Under the pieces are notes generated by a model that saw only the letters and a list, made by a program, of their open reading frames with translations, was not told where the DNA came from and searched no databases. A DNA stretch of 64,000 nt. Source: Stenotrophomonas beteli (GTDB lineage Bacteria; Pseudomonadota; Gammaproteobacteria; Xanthomonadales; Xanthomonadaceae). How positions within the stretch are numbered: position 1 is the stretch's first letter; each line of letters opens with the position of its first letter. A program made the translations under genes and the position numbers. The stretch covers positions 118,052 through 182,051 of the forward strand of contig NZ_LLXV01000013.1 in assembly GCF_001431665.1 (NCBI RefSeq), read 5' to 3'. Shown here in pieces: positions 9,220 to 18,242 of the stretch.

Positions 9220-9662
9220 CAGCCATCTCCTTCATCGCCCTTGCTGGCTGGCGCGGCAACCATCGTGCGCCCGCGGCGGCGGACGATGCCCAGCACCACC
9301 AGCGCACCGGCGCCCAGTACCAGCAACGGGCCGCCCCACAGCAGCCAGGTACCCGGCTGCAGCGGCGGTTGGTACAGCACGAACTCGCCATAGCGCACCA
9401 CCAGGAACTGCTTGATCTGCGCATCGTCGTGGCCCTGCTGCATCAGCTGCAGCACCTCACGGCGCAGGTCCTGGGCAATCTGGGCATTGGAGTCGGCCAG
9501 CGACTGGTTCTGGCACTGCACGCAGCGAAGCTGCGCGGCCAGCGCGTGGAAGCGGCGTTCTTCGGCGTCATCCTGGAACTGCAGCGGCCGCGGATCGTGC
9601 AGCGGCTGCTGGGCCAGCGTGGCCAGTGGCAGCATCAGCAGCAGCACCAGCAGCCAGCGCAT
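9216..9662 (-). CDS. ccmH: Cytochrome c maturation protein CcmH
   Basis: A 148-residue thiol oxidoreductase with a cleavable signal (about 1-17), the L-R-C-V-Q-C-Q-N-Q motif with redox cysteines Cys47 and Cys50, and a C-terminal membrane span (about 97-118). It keeps the apocytochrome CxxCH thiols reduced for haem ligation. The ATG at 9662 was chosen because it starts a clean signal peptide 4 nt after the ccmG stop; the frame stays open 12 codons further upstream. E. coli fuses this domain to a TPR part, which is separate here as CcmI. Confidence 0.93.
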   Translation of the reverse strand: MRWLLVLLLMLPLATLAQQPLHDPRPLQFQDDAEERRFHALAAQLRCVQCQNQSLADSNAQIAQDLRREVLQLMQQGHDDAQIKQFLVVRYGEFVLYQPPLQPGTWLLWGGPLLVLGAGALVVLGIVRRRGRTMVAAPASKGDEGDGW

Positions 9663-9666
9663 CGGA

Positions 9667-10284
9667 TTACGGTGCCGTATGCAGGGTGGTGCCGGCATTG
9701 CCCTGCGCCTTTTCGATCTTTTCCAGCGCCGGAATCAGCTTCTCGTCGATCACACCCTGGGTCATCGCACCGCTGTACTTCCAGCGCACCACGCCACTGC
9801 CATCGACCAGGAAGGTCTCCGGCGCAGCGGTCACGCCCCAGTCGATCGCGGTACGCCCCTCGACATCGCTGAGCACCACCATGAACGGATTGCCCAGCTG
9901 TTCCAGCCAGTGCAGCGCGTCAGTCGGGTCATCCTTCCAGTTGTAGCCGATCACGCGCACGCGCTTGCTCTCGGCGAAACGGGTCAGCACCGGGTGCTCC
10001 TCGCGGCAGGCCGCGCACCAGCTGCCCCATACGTTCAGCAGGTAGGGCGCACCGCGCAGCTCATCGCTGCGCACGATCATCGCCGGGTCGTGCAGCACCG
10101 GCAGCGCGAACGCCGGCGCCGGCTTGTCGATCAAAGCCGAAGGCAGCACGTCCCGCTGCGGGTCGCCCGATTTCATCACCCCATAGATCATCAGCCCGAG
10201 CAGGCCGAAGAAGAACAGCACGCCGATCACGATGGCTACCGGCGGCAGCGGGCGGGAGGGGCGCGGGGCGGGGGACTCGGACAT
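9667..10284 (-). CDS. ccmG: Thiol:disulfide interchange protein CcmG/DsbE
   Basis: A 205-residue membrane-tethered thioredoxin-fold protein. The membrane anchor is about residues 16-36, and the active site is W-C-A-A-C (Cys90, Cys93) with the family's acidic/His surroundings (R-E-E-H-P-V-L). A cis-proline stretch (V-T-A-A-P-E-T-F) lies near the C-terminus. It reduces CcmH or apocytochrome c in the periplasm using electrons from DsbD/CcdA. The ATG at 10284 was chosen because its message has a GGAG-like site and the upstream extension is low-complexity out-of-frame sequence of ccmF. Confidence 0.94.
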   Translation of the reverse strand: MSESPAPRPSRPLPPVAIVIGVLFFFGLLGLMIYGVMKSGDPQRDVLPSALIDKPAPAFALPVLHDPAMIVRSDELRGAPYLLNVWGSWCAACREEHPVLTRFAESKRVRVIGYNWKDDPTDALHWLEQLGNPFMVVLSDVEGRTAIDWGVTAAPETFLVDGSGVVRWKYSGAMTQGVIDEKLIPALEKIEKAQGNAGTTLHTAP

Positions 10285-10292
10285 GGAAACTC

Positions 10293-12212
10293 CTACGGAC
10301 GACGGAAACGGCGGTCGGCGGCGGTGATGAATCCGCCCAGGGCCATCAGCAGCGCGCCCAGCCAGATCCAGCGCACGAACGGCTTGATATGCACCCGTAC
10401 CGCCCATGCATTGTTGCCCAGCGGCTCGCCCAATGCCACGTAGACATCGCCGTCGAAGCGTGCATCGATGCCGGCCTCGGTCATCACCTGGCCGCCGCTG
10501 GCGTACTGGCGCTTCTCCGGGTGCAGCAGGGCCTGCTCACGGCCGTTGCGGAACACCCGCAGATGACCGCGGTCGGCGATGAAATTCGGCCCTTCGCGAT
10601 GGTCCACGCCCTCGAAGCGCACTTCGTAGCGGCCGACCATCAGCTGCTGGCCCGGCGCCAGCGCCACCTCGCGCTGCACATTCAGGGCTTCGACCAGCAG
10701 TGCACCCGCCAGGAACACCGCGATGCCGGTGTGGGCAACAATCATGCCGAGCATCTCGGCGGTGAAGCGGCCATTGCCGCGCAGGCGCTGCCAGACGAAG
10801 CGCGCGGTGCCGAGCCCGACCCAGGCGGCGGCGGCCACACCGATGCCGGCCTTCCAGCCGTTCTGCGGCGCCTGCCACCAGGCCAACGCACCCAGCACCA
10901 CCGCCAGGCCCAGCCACGGTGCCAGCAGCGCGAAGGCGCGCGAGGGCTGGTCACGCTGCCATTTCACCAGCGGGCCGAACGGCAGCAACAGGATCATCGG
11001 CGCCATCAGCAGCAGGAACAGGCTGCCGAAGTAGGGCGGGCCGACCGAGATCTTGCCCAGCGACAGCGCATCGGCCAGCAGCGGATACAGCGTGCCGAGC
11101 AGCACCATCGCGCAGGCGGTGGCCAGCAGCAGGTTGTTGGCCAGCAGCAGGGTCTCGCGCGAGGTGGCGGTGAAGCCGCGGCGTGGATCGTCGGCGTCCA
11201 CGCCCAGCTGGCTGGCACGCAGCGCATACAGCAGCAGGCTGCCGCCCACCAGCACCGACAGGAACACCAGGATGAACAGTCCGCGTGAGGGATCGGCGGC
11301 GAACGAATGCACGCTGGTCAGCACGCCGGAGCGCACCAGGAACGTGCCCAGCAGCGACAGCGCGAAGGCGGCGATCGCCAGCAGCAGGGTCCAGCTGCCG
11401 AAGGTGCCACGCTTTTCAGTGACGGCCTGCGAGTGGATCAGCGCCGCGCCCACCAGCCATGGCATGAAGCTGGCGTTCTCCACCGGATCCCAGAACCACC
11501 AGCCGCCCCAGCCCAGCTCGTAGTAGGCCCACCAGCTGCCCAGTGCGATGCCGAGGGTCAAAAAGCCCCAGGCCACGTTGGTCCACGGCCGCGTCCAGCG
11601 CAGCCAGCGCGCATCGATGCGGCCTTCCAGCAGTGCAGCCACGGCGAAGGCGAACGGCACCGCGAAGCCGACGTAGCCCAGGTACAGCATCGGCGGGTGG
11701 ATGATCAGGCCTGGGTCCTGCAGCAGCGGGTTGAGGTCGCGGCCTTCCAGCGGCGCCGGGTTCAGGCGCAGGAACGGATTGGAGGTGAAGATGAGGAACG
11801 CGAGGAAGCCGACGCTGACGATGCCCATCACCGCCAGTACGCGGGCCTGCACCGGTGCCGGCAGGTGCCGCGAGAACAGCGCGACCGCGCCGGTCCACAG
11901 TGCCAGCACCAGCGCCCACATCAGCAGCGAGCCTTCGTGCGCGCCCCACACCGCCGAGTAGCGGTAGATCATCGGCAGCAGCGAGTTGGAGTTTTCGGCC
12001 ACGTAGCGCACCGAAAAATCCTGCTGCACGAACGCGGCGGTCAGCACCGCGAACGCGCCGGCGAGCAGCAGCAGCTGCGCGAAGGCGGCCGGTCGTGCCA
12101 CTGCCATCCATGCCGTGTTGTTGCGATGTGCGCCGACCAGCGGCAGGCCGGTCTGCAGCAGCGAGGCCAGCAGCGCGCACAACAGCAGGATCTGACCCAG
12201 TTCGGGCAGCAC
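10293..12212 (-). CDS. ccmF: Haem lyase subunit CcmF
   Basis: A 639-residue multi-span protein with the Trp-rich haem-binding segment G-W-G-G-W-W-F-W-D-P-V-E-N (about residues 233-245) and conserved His residues in the flanking spans (W-G-A-H-E-G-S and I-I-H-P-P-M-L-Y). CcmF with CcmH/CcmI ligates haem from holo-CcmE to apocytochrome c. The GTG start at 12212 follows the ccmE stop directly (TGA GTG), so initiation is probably coupled. Full family length. Confidence 0.96.
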   Translation of the reverse strand: MLPELGQILLLCALLASLLQTGLPLVGAHRNNTAWMAVARPAAFAQLLLLAGAFAVLTAAFVQQDFSVRYVAENSNSLLPMIYRYSAVWGAHEGSLLMWALVLALWTGAVALFSRHLPAPVQARVLAVMGIVSVGFLAFLIFTSNPFLRLNPAPLEGRDLNPLLQDPGLIIHPPMLYLGYVGFAVPFAFAVAALLEGRIDARWLRWTRPWTNVAWGFLTLGIALGSWWAYYELGWGGWWFWDPVENASFMPWLVGAALIHSQAVTEKRGTFGSWTLLLAIAAFALSLLGTFLVRSGVLTSVHSFAADPSRGLFILVFLSVLVGGSLLLYALRASQLGVDADDPRRGFTATSRETLLLANNLLLATACAMVLLGTLYPLLADALSLGKISVGPPYFGSLFLLLMAPMILLLPFGPLVKWQRDQPSRAFALLAPWLGLAVVLGALAWWQAPQNGWKAGIGVAAAAWVGLGTARFVWQRLRGNGRFTAEMLGMIVAHTGIAVFLAGALLVEALNVQREVALAPGQQLMVGRYEVRFEGVDHREGPNFIADRGHLRVFRNGREQALLHPEKRQYASGGQVMTEAGIDARFDGDVYVALGEPLGNNAWAVRVHIKPFVRWIWLGALLMALGGFITAADRRFRRP

Positions 12213-12674
12213 TCAGCGCACCTCGGGTGCCGGTACCGGCACGTCGTGCTTGCGGTGGGCGTCGCCCATCTTGTCGGCCACTTCCTTCGGCACGTACTTC
12301 TCATCGTGCTTGGCCAGCACTTCGTCAGCGACGAAGGTGCCGTCCTGCAGGCGGCCGCTGGCGACCACCGCGGTGCCTTCGGCAAACATGTCCGGCAGGA
12401 TCCGCGAGGTGGTCACCGCCAGCTGCGCGTCGCCGTCGGTCACCTCGAAGCGTGCCTCCAGCGAGCCGGGCGGACGGTTGAAGGAGCCTTTCACCACCAT
12501 GCCGCCGAGGCGGAAGCGCGACTGCGCATCGACATCGCCGCGCAGGACTTCCGAGGGGGTGTACAGGTAGGCGATGTTGCGCTCCAGTGCCATCGCCACC
12601 AGTGCGGTGGCCAGGCCGGAGGCAAGCAGGGCCAGCAGCACCCATGCCAGGCGGCGGCGCTGGACCGGGGTCAT
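12213..12674 (-). CDS. ccmE: Haem chaperone CcmE
   Basis: A 153-residue periplasmic haem carrier with one N-terminal anchor (about 9-29) and an OB-fold. The covalent haem ligand is His123 in L-A-K-H-D-E-K-Y, with Tyr127 four residues on. It accepts haem from CcmABCD and passes it to CcmF. The C-terminus is His/Lys/Pro-rich ([10 protein letters not shown]). The ATG at 12674 overlaps the ccmD stop by 4 nt. Confidence 0.96.
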   Translation of the reverse strand: MTPVQRRRLAWVLLALLASGLATALVAMALERNIAYLYTPSEVLRGDVDAQSRFRLGGMVVKGSFNRPPGSLEARFEVTDGDAQLAVTTSRILPDMFAEGTAVVASGRLQDGTFVADEVLAKHDEKYVPKEVADKMGDAHRKHDVPVPAPEVR

Positions 12675-12859
12675 CGTTCCAGCTCCGTCGACAGTGACGC
12701 GGCCGTCTCCTGCTTGCCGGCACGGGTCTGCTGGCGCTGCTGGCGGGCCAGCGCCAGCCGGCGTGCCACGCGCAGGCGCAGCCACGAACCGAGGGCATCG
12801 GCGCTGAGCACCAGCACGAACACCGCGTAGGCGCCGATCACATAGGGCAGGTGGGTCAT
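12671..12859 (-). CDS. ccmD: Haem exporter accessory protein CcmD
   Basis: A 62-residue protein with one membrane span (about 5-25) followed by a basic cytoplasmic stretch ([16 protein letters not shown]), the layout of CcmD. CcmD holds CcmE to CcmABC and helps release holo-CcmE. It overlaps ccmC and ccmE by 4 nt each. The assignment rests on position and topology because CcmD sequences diverge strongly. Confidence 0.88.
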   Translation of the reverse strand: MTHLPYVIGAYAVFVLVLSADALGSWLRLRVARRLALARQQRQQTRAGKQETAASLSTELER

Positions 12860-13626
12860 GGCTGGGCCTCCCGGGCCGGGCGTTGCGGTTCGACGCGGCC
12901 ACCGATCCAGGCCTTGCCGGCCTCGCGGTCGAGATTGTCGGCGCGCGCCTTGGCCAGCACCGAACCGGCGAACCAGAACTTGGTGCCGATCACCATCCAC
13001 CACAGCGGCGCGATCATTGCGCTGCTGATCGCCGATTCACCGAATACGCTGATCGACTGGCGCTGGTGCAGGCCGCCCCACCAGTCCACCGAATAGCGGA
13101 TCACCGGCAGCAGGCTGACACCGACGATGGCCAGCAGGCCGGCCGCGCGCGCTGCGCTGCGGCGGTCCTCGATGGCGTGGTACAGGCCGATCACGCCCAG
13201 ATACAGGAACAGCAGCACCAGCTCGCTGGTCATGCGCGGGTCCCAGTCCCACCAGGTACCCCAGGTGCCCTTGCCCCAGATGCTGCCGGTCAGCAGGGTG
13301 ATCAGGGTGAAACCGGCGCCCATCGGCGCGCAGGCCATGGCAAGGATCTCGCAGACCTTGATCCGCCAGATCAGCGCGATGGCCGCATACAGCGCCATCA
13401 GCGCGAACACGAACAGGCTCATCCAGGCGCTGGGCACGTGGATGTAGAGGATGCGGAAGCTGTCCAGTTGCTTGGCTTCCGGCGGCACCACCAGCAGCGC
13501 CTGCCACATGCCGACCAGCAGTACCGGCACCGCCGCGAGGTAGAACACCCGCGACCAGCGGGCAGCGAAACGGTCGAACGTGGGAGGCGAACCGAGTTGG
13601 TGGAACCAGCGGACAAACGGATTCAT
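12856..13626 (-). CDS. ccmC: Haem transporter/handling protein CcmC
   Basis: A 256-residue six-span protein with the Trp-rich periplasmic loop [13 protein letters not shown] (about 126-138) and flanking conserved His in I-H-V-P-S-A-W and G-L-H-Q-R-Q. CcmC presents haem to CcmE. The ATG at 13626 lies 43 nt after ccmB, the largest gap within the operon. The C-terminal extension (E-P-Q-R-P-A-R-E) is hydrophilic. Confidence 0.95.
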   Translation of the reverse strand: MNPFVRWFHQLGSPPTFDRFAARWSRVFYLAAVPVLLVGMWQALLVVPPEAKQLDSFRILYIHVPSAWMSLFVFALMALYAAIALIWRIKVCEILAMACAPMGAGFTLITLLTGSIWGKGTWGTWWDWDPRMTSELVLLFLYLGVIGLYHAIEDRRSAARAAGLLAIVGVSLLPVIRYSVDWWGGLHQRQSISVFGESAISSAMIAPLWWMVIGTKFWFAGSVLAKARADNLDREAGKAWIGGRVEPQRPAREAQP

Positions 13627-13669
13627 GCGTGGCGGCTATCCAGCAGGGGTGGATTGGCTCTCAGCTCGG

Positions 13670-14365
13670 TCAACTCAGAGAAATGCGTATTGCAGCGGCA
13701 GTGGCCAGCGGCGCCAGCACCAGCGCGACCAGCAGTCCGGCGCCCAGCAGCAGCAGCGCACCGACCGGATCCTGCCCGCGTCCGGCGGCCGCCAGGCTGC
13801 CGGCGCCGAACACCAGCACCGGCACGTACAGCGGCAACGACAGCAGCGCCACGAGAATACCAGAGCGCCGGATGCCGACGGTCAGCGCGGCGACCACGCC
13901 ACCGATCAGGCTCAGCAACGGCGTGCCCAGCAGCAACGATGCCAGCAACATCGGCAGTTGGTCATGCGGCAGATGCAGCATTTCGGCCAGCAGCGGGCTG
14001 ACCACGATCAGCGGCAGCGCAGTGGTGGCCCAATGCAGCAGCACGCGCACCAGCACCAGCCAGGCCAGCGGCACCGGCGCCAGCAGCCATTGTTCCAGCG
14101 AGCCATCCTCGGCGTCGGAGCGGAACAGCGAATCCAGCGCCAGCTGTCCCGCCAGCAGCACCGCCAGCCACAGCACCGCACCGGCGGTGGCGCTCAGCAG
14201 TTTCGGTTCGCGGCCCTGGGCCAGCGCGAACAGCACCACCACCAGTACTGCAAACAGCAGCGGCTGCAGCGCATCCCCGCGGCGGCGCCAGAGCAGGCGC
14301 AGGTCGCGCTTGAGCAGGGCGCCTGCGGTCTGCCACAGGCCCGGTTCTGTGCCCGGCGCGATCAT
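13670..14365 (-). CDS. ccmB: Haem exporter permease CcmB
   Basis: A 231-residue six-span ABC permease. The N-terminal R-D-L-R-L-L-W-R-R and the [12 protein letters not shown] segment are characteristic. Together with CcmA and CcmC it forms the complex that releases haem-loaded CcmE. The ATG at 14365 overlaps the ccmA stop by 4 nt. Confidence 0.95.
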   Translation of the reverse strand: MIAPGTEPGLWQTAGALLKRDLRLLWRRRGDALQPLLFAVLVVVLFALAQGREPKLLSATAGAVLWLAVLLAGQLALDSLFRSDAEDGSLEQWLLAPVPLAWLVLVRVLLHWATTALPLIVVSPLLAEMLHLPHDQLPMLLASLLLGTPLLSLIGGVVAALTVGIRRSGILVALLSLPLYVPVLVFGAGSLAAAGRGQDPVGALLLLGAGLLVALVLAPLATAAAIRISLS

Positions 14366-14991
14366 GCGGCACCGCCGAGGTCGAGCTGGCGGGTACGCAC
14401 CGGCGGTGCGGCATAGGCGCCATGGGTGGTGACCAGCGCAGCGCCACCGGCGCGCAGGTGCGCCGAGATCATCCGGTTGACCAGGGTGATGCCCTCCAGG
14501 TCGAGGTTGGCGTAGGGTTCGTCGAGCAGCCACAGCGGCGCCGGCGACAGCCAGATACGCGCCAGTGCCAGCCGCCGCTTCTGTCCGGCCGACAGGTGCC
14601 GCACCAGGGTGTCCTCATAACCGGCCAGGCCGACGATGGCCAGTGCGTTGCCGGGCATCTGCCGCGCGCGGCGCCCATGCAGGCCACACAGAAAGTGCAG
14701 GTTCTCCAGTGTACCGAGGTCCGGCTTCAGGGCAGGCAGATGGCTGAGGTAGGCGACATAGCGCGCACGCTCGGCATTGCTGGCGGGCCTGCCGTCGATC
14801 CGCACCTGGCCGGCGCCGGGCCGGGCCAGGCCGGCCAGCACGCGCAGCAGGGTGGTCTTGCCGGCGCCATTGCCGCCCTGCACCAGCAGGGCTTCGCCGG
14901 CGTCCACATGGAAGTCCAGCGGGCCGAACACCGGCTCGTCATTGCGGGAGAAGCTCAGGCCGCTGGCAGCCAGCAATGCAGGGGTGTTCAA
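14362..14991 (-). CDS. ccmA: Haem exporter ATP-binding protein CcmA
   Basis: A 209-residue ABC ATPase with Walker [10 protein letters not shown] (39-47), signature LSAGQ (133-137) and Walker B LLDEP (155-159). It powers release of holo-CcmE. It is the first gene of ccmABCDEFGHI. The start is read as TTG at 14991, matching the family N-terminus. The nearest upstream ATG (15010) is out of frame and stops after six codons. The open frame continues further upstream, but that part is non-coding. Confidence 0.93.
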   Translation of the reverse strand: MNTPALLAASGLSFSRNDEPVFGPLDFHVDAGEALLVQGGNGAGKTTLLRVLAGLARPGAGQVRIDGRPASNAERARYVAYLSHLPALKPDLGTLENLHFLCGLHGRRARQMPGNALAIVGLAGYEDTLVRHLSAGQKRRLALARIWLSPAPLWLLDEPYANLDLEGITLVNRMISAHLRAGGAALVTTHGAYAAPPVRTRQLDLGGAA

Positions 14992-15047
14992 GGGGCAGGG
15001 GTCTTCATGCCGGAGTGCGGTGGCAATTGTAGCCGTGAATTCACAGG

Positions 15048-15125
15048 GTAGTGCCGGCCGCTGGCCGGCAGATGCGGCCAAGCGTCGCAGAGTGGCCGAG
15101 GTTGCCGGCCGGCGGCCGGCACTAC
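15048..15125. repeat. SMAG (GTAG-type REP) inverted pair
   Basis: GTAG followed by TGCCGGCCGCTGGCCGGCA at the left end and the mirrored unit ending CTAC at 15125. About 31 bp separate the two palindromes. It lies between divergent ccmA and the aminotransferase gene, within the promoter-bearing interval. Confidence 0.86.
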
Positions 15126-15177
15126 CGAAGCAGGGATTGCGTAAACTCAGGGGCTGTCTCCCCATATCCCCAGGCCG

Positions 15178-16326
15178 ATGCAACCCACCACCAAGCTGCC
15201 CAAGGTCGGTACCACGATCTTCACCGTGATGTCCCAGCTCGCCGCCGAACACGGCGCGGTCAACCTGGGCCAGGGGTTCCCGGACTTTTCCGCGCCGCAG
15301 CGCCTGATCGACGAGACGGCCAAGGCGATGGCCGCCGGGCTCAACCAGTACCCGCCGATGACCGGCGTCGCGCCGCTGCGCCAGGCCATCGCGCAGAAGT
15401 CGCTGGACCTGTACGGCGCCACCATCGACCCGGACACCGAAATCACCGTCACCAGCGGCGCCACCGAGGCCATCTTCAATGCCATCCACGCCGTGGTGCG
15501 TGCCGGCGAGGAAGTGATCGTGCTCGACCCGGCCTATGACTGCTACGAGCCGGCGATCGAGCTGGCCGGGGCCACCGCCGTGCACGTGCCGCTGGACCCG
15601 CAGACCTTCGCCGTGGACTGGGACCGCGTGCGCGCGGCGATCACCCCGCGCACCCGCATGCTGATGGTCAATACCCCGCACAACCCGTCCGGTGCGATGC
15701 TGGACGAGGCTGACATGCAGGCGCTGGCCGCGCTGCTGCGCGGCACGCAGATCTACCTGATTTCCGATGAGGTGTACGAGCACATCATCTACGACGGTCG
15801 CCGCCATGAATCGGCGCTGCGCTACCCGGAACTGCGCGAGCGCGCGTTCGTCATCTCCAGTTTCGGCAAGACCTACCACTGCACCGGCTGGAAGATCGGT
15901 TATGCGATCGCCCCGCCGGCGCTGACCGCCGAGTTCCGCAAGGTGCACCAGTACAACACCTTCACCAGCTTCGGCCCGGCACAGTACGGTTTCGCCGCGA
16001 TGATCCGCGACGAACCCGAACACCACCTGGAGCTGGGCGCGTTCTACCAGGCCAAGCGCGATCGCTTCCGTGAGCAGCTGGCCAGCACCCGCCTGAAGGC
16101 GCTGCCGGTGCCGGGCGGCTACTTCCAGCTGGTCGACTATTCGGCGATCAGCGACCTGCCGGACCACGAATTCGTGAAGTGGCTGACCATCGAGAAGGGC
16201 GTCACCGCCATTCCGCTGTCGCCGTTCTACGAGAGCCCGCCGGCCGGCCAGCGCCTGGTGCGCCTGTGCTTTGCCAAGAATGAAGCAACGATGGACGCGG
16301 CGATCGAACGCCTGCGCCTGCTGTGA
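15178..16326 (+). CDS. ybdL: Methionine-type PLP aminotransferase (YbdL-like)
   Basis: A 382-residue class I/II aminotransferase. Marks are N-P-S-G (in T-P-H-N-P-S-G-A), D-E-V-Y-E-H, the PLP lysine in [13 protein letters not shown], and the C-terminal R-L-C-F-A-K-N-E. It is closest to YbdL/kynurenine aminotransferase types, which use methionine, glutamine or aromatic donors with 2-oxo acids. The next gene is an omega-amidase-type nitrilase 14 nt downstream. That pairing is the known route in which glutamine transamination is pulled forward by hydrolysis of 2-oxoglutaramate, recycling the methionine oxo acid. Confidence 0.9.
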   Translation: MQPTTKLPKVGTTIFTVMSQLAAEHGAVNLGQGFPDFSAPQRLIDETAKAMAAGLNQYPPMTGVAPLRQAIAQKSLDLYGATIDPDTEITVTSGATEAIFNAIHAVVRAGEEVIVLDPAYDCYEPAIELAGATAVHVPLDPQTFAVDWDRVRAAITPRTRMLMVNTPHNPSGAMLDEADMQALAALLRGTQIYLISDEVYEHIIYDGRRHESALRYPELRERAFVISSFGKTYHCTGWKIGYAIAPPALTAEFRKVHQYNTFTSFGPAQYGFAAMIRDEPEHHLELGAFYQAKRDRFREQLASTRLKALPVPGGYFQLVDYSAISDLPDHEFVKWLTIEKGVTAIPLSPFYESPPAGQRLVRLCFAKNEATMDAAIERLRLL

Positions 16327-16340
16327 GCGGAGGCACGGAC

Positions 16341-17147
16341 ATGCAGGACCTGCGCATTTCCCTCGTCCAGGGCGACACCCGCTGGCATGACCCGGCCGGC
16401 AACCGCGCCTACTACGGCGCGCTGCTGGCACCGCTGGCCGGCACCACCGACCTGGTGATCCTGCCGGAGACCTTCACCAGCGGCTTCTCCAACGACGCCA
16501 TCGCCCAGGCCGAAGGCATGGATGGGCCGACCGTGGCCTGGGTGCGCGAGCAGGCCAGGGCGTTGAACGCTGCGGTGATCGGCAGCGTGCAGTTGCGCGA
16601 GGGTGACGGCGTCTACAACCGGCTGTTGTTTGCCACGCCGGACGGCGAACTGCAGTACTACGACAAGCGCCACCTGTTCCGCTACGGCGGCGAGCACGAG
16701 CGCTATGCCGCCGGTCGCGAGCGCCTGAGCGTGGAATGGAAGGGCTGGCGGATCAATCCGCAGGTCTGCTACGACCTGCGCTTCCCGGTGTTCTGCCGCA
16801 ACCGCTACAACGTGGAGCGGAGCGGGCAGCTGGACTTCGACCTGCAGATCTTCGTCGCCAACTGGCCGTCGGCGCGCGCCTATGCGTGGAAGACACTGCT
16901 GCGTGCGCGGGCAATCGAGAACCTGTGCTTCGTGGCGGCGGTGAACCGCATCGGCGTCGATGGCAACCAGCTGCACTACGCCGGCGACAGCGCAGTGCTG
17001 GATTTCCTCGGCCAGCCGCAGGTCGAGATCCGCGAACGCGAACAGGTGGTGACCACCACCATTTCGGCCGAAGCACTGGCTGCACATCGCGCGCGTTTCC
17101 CGGCGATGCTCGATGCCGATGCCTTCCATCTGGACGAGCAGGCCTGA
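16341..17147 (+). CDS. yafV: Omega-amidase, nitrilase superfamily (YafV/Nit2-like)
   Basis: A 268-residue nitrilase-fold amidase with the full triad: Glu43 in L-P-E-T-F, Lys109 in Y-D-K-R-H-L-F and Cys143 in Q-V-C-Y-D-L-R-F-P. The [10 protein letters not shown] and H-L-F-R-Y-G-G-E-H blocks match omega-amidases that hydrolyse 2-oxoglutaramate and 2-oxosuccinamate. The ATG at 16341 was chosen because GGAGG lies 7 nt upstream. A GTG at 16323 overlapping the previous gene would add six residues. Likely cotranscribed with the aminotransferase. Confidence 0.9.
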   Translation: MQDLRISLVQGDTRWHDPAGNRAYYGALLAPLAGTTDLVILPETFTSGFSNDAIAQAEGMDGPTVAWVREQARALNAAVIGSVQLREGDGVYNRLLFATPDGELQYYDKRHLFRYGGEHERYAAGRERLSVEWKGWRINPQVCYDLRFPVFCRNRYNVERSGQLDFDLQIFVANWPSARAYAWKTLLRARAIENLCFVAAVNRIGVDGNQLHYAGDSAVLDFLGQPQVEIREREQVVTTTISAEALAAHRARFPAMLDADAFHLDEQA

Positions 17148-17259
17148 AACAGCACGACGGCGGCTGAATGCCTGCCACGCAGCAGCGCGCGCCTGCATCC
17201 AACGTGCACGCGCGCGCTGCTAGATTCGCCGGCAGTCCGACCGAACTGGAAGTCCTGCC

Positions 17260-17694
17260 ATGAACAAGCCCTTCGCCCTGCTGCTGGCCCTGTCCGCTGC
17301 AACGCTGGCCCCGGCCGCGCACGCTGCCGGCAACCTTGATTGCCAGCTGCGCTACAACCTGTCCGGCTGGTCACTGATCTACAAGACCGCCTCCGGCAAT
17401 GGCACGGTGAGCTGCAGCAACGGCACCAGCCTGCCGGTGCGCATCGAAGTGAAGGGCGGCGGCCTGACCGTGGGCAAGTCGAAGATCACCAATGGCCGTG
17501 GCAGCTTCACCGGTGCCGTGAGCGTCAACGAGCTGCTGGGCACCTACGCCTCGGTTGGCGCGCATGCGGGTGCCGTGAAGTCCAGCAACGCGCAGGTGAT
17601 GACCAAGGGCGACATCTCGCTGGCCCTGTCCGGCACCGGCAAGGGCTGGGACCTGGGCGTGGACGGCGCCGCCTTCACCATCAGCCGTCGCTGA
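17260..17694 (+). CDS. Small exported protein of unknown function
   Basis: 144 residues with a clear signal peptide (M-N-K-P-F-A-L-L-L-A-L ... A-H-A-A, cleavage about 22/23). The mature part is Gly/Ser/Val-rich, with two cysteines (in L-D-C-Q and V-S-C-S) that could form a disulfide and regular beta-type spacing ending T-I-S-R-R. I do not recognise the family with certainty. It stands alone, 112 nt after the amidase, and is followed 12 nt later by a strong inverted repeat. Confidence 0.82.
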   Translation: MNKPFALLLALSAATLAPAAHAAGNLDCQLRYNLSGWSLIYKTASGNGTVSCSNGTSLPVRIEVKGGGLTVGKSKITNGRGSFTGAVSVNELLGTYASVGAHAGAVKSSNAQVMTKGDISLALSGTGKGWDLGVDGAAFTISRR

Positions 17695-17705
17695 CAACAA
17701 AAAAG

Positions 17706-17780
17706 GGGACGGAGGGGATTAAGTCGTTTTTGCCACATTGTGAATTGGCGAGGCAGAAACGACTTAATCCCCTCCGTCCC
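17706..17780. repeat. 24-bp perfect inverted repeat, GGGACGGAGGGGATTAAGTC type
   Basis: Arms 17706-17729 and 17757-17780 are exact reverse complements over 24 bp, starting GGGACGGAGGGG and ending in ATTAAGTCGTTT. The 27-nt spacer itself pairs at its ends (TGCC/GGCA). The same left arm, with the same preceding AAAAG, reappears at 63982-64000 at the window edge, so this is a dispersed repeat and not a one-off terminator. It lies between a rightward and a leftward gene. Confidence 0.85.
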
Positions 17781-17789
17781 TGTTTTACA

Positions 17790-18035
17790 TCAGGCGCCGT
17801 CGGTGTTCGTGCGTACATTGAGTTTCCAGCGGATGCTGCCCTGCTGGGTCGAGTGCTGATGGTGCGACTGCGGCGGGAAGGGGTCGTTCTGATTGCTCGT
17901 GATCTCACGCCCGCAGCCAAGGCAGGCGTAGATACCTGAAACGGGAACAGTGTGGCCCGGGCCGTAGACTGTGTTCCACCAGGTATTGGTGGGATTTACC
18001 AATGTCAGCACAGAGCCGCTGGTATGCCATGCCAT
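17790..18035 (-). CDS. Small CxxC / HHQH protein (protein L-like)
   Basis: 81 residues, Met-Ala-Trp start, with Y-A-C-L-G-C-G-R-E-I-T-S-N followed by P-F-P-P-Q-S-H-H-Q-H and ending R-W-K-L-N-V. The pattern of one CxxC plus a His cluster is that of a small conserved proteobacterial family of unknown function; metal binding is inferred. The ATG at 18035 has AAGGAAA about 7 nt upstream. Local GC is lower than its neighbours (asparagine and threonine codons common), hinting at acquisition or weak codon selection. Its 3' end abuts the inverted repeat at 17706-17780. Confidence 0.8.
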   Translation of the reverse strand: MAWHTSGSVLTLVNPTNTWWNTVYGPGHTVPVSGIYACLGCGREITSNQNDPFPPQSHHQHSTQQGSIRWKLNVRTNTDGA

Positions 18036-18146
18036 CGTCGTTTCCTTATGCGGTGAGAGGCTTGACGATAGGCGTTCATCGCGTTGCTCGCGTCGACCTG
18101 TGGCACTAATTGCACGTTTTCAAAGAATTCCTAACGCACGCTTTTC

Positions 18147-18165
18147 ATCCACGCGTGGCGTGGAT
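18147..18165. repeat. Short palindrome of the ATCCACGC repeat class
   Basis: ATCCACGC-GTG-GCGTGGAT, an 8-bp perfect stem. The same 8-bp arms with a different loop occur inside the SMAG unit at 53812-53834, so this is probably a SMAG-type palindrome lacking a clear GTAG head. It lies in the 207-bp interval after rluB. Confidence 0.6.
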
Positions 18166-18192
18166 GCACCCGCGGGTCGACCTGCCAGACAA

Positions 18193-18220
18193 AGAAAAAC
18201 CCCGGCCGGAGCCGGGGTTT
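18193..18220 (-). terminator. Rho-independent terminator of scpAB-rluB
   Basis: On the minus strand a 10-bp stem AAACCCCGGC/GCCGGGGTTT with a TCCG loop, followed by a T run. It lies 22 nt after the rluB stop and closes the leftward operon. Confidence 0.85.
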
Positions 18221-18242
18221 CGCATTTCAGTCGCAGTAGTGA

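Noticed and set aside
14992..16431. Upstream extension of the ccmA frame, running through and beyond the aminotransferase gene
   Set aside because: The extra sequence is antisense to a real aminotransferase; the CcmA N-terminus is at the TTG at 14991.
17706..17780. Simple bidirectional terminator
   Set aside because: The left arm recurs exactly at 63982-64000, so it is a dispersed repeat, though it may also act as a terminator.
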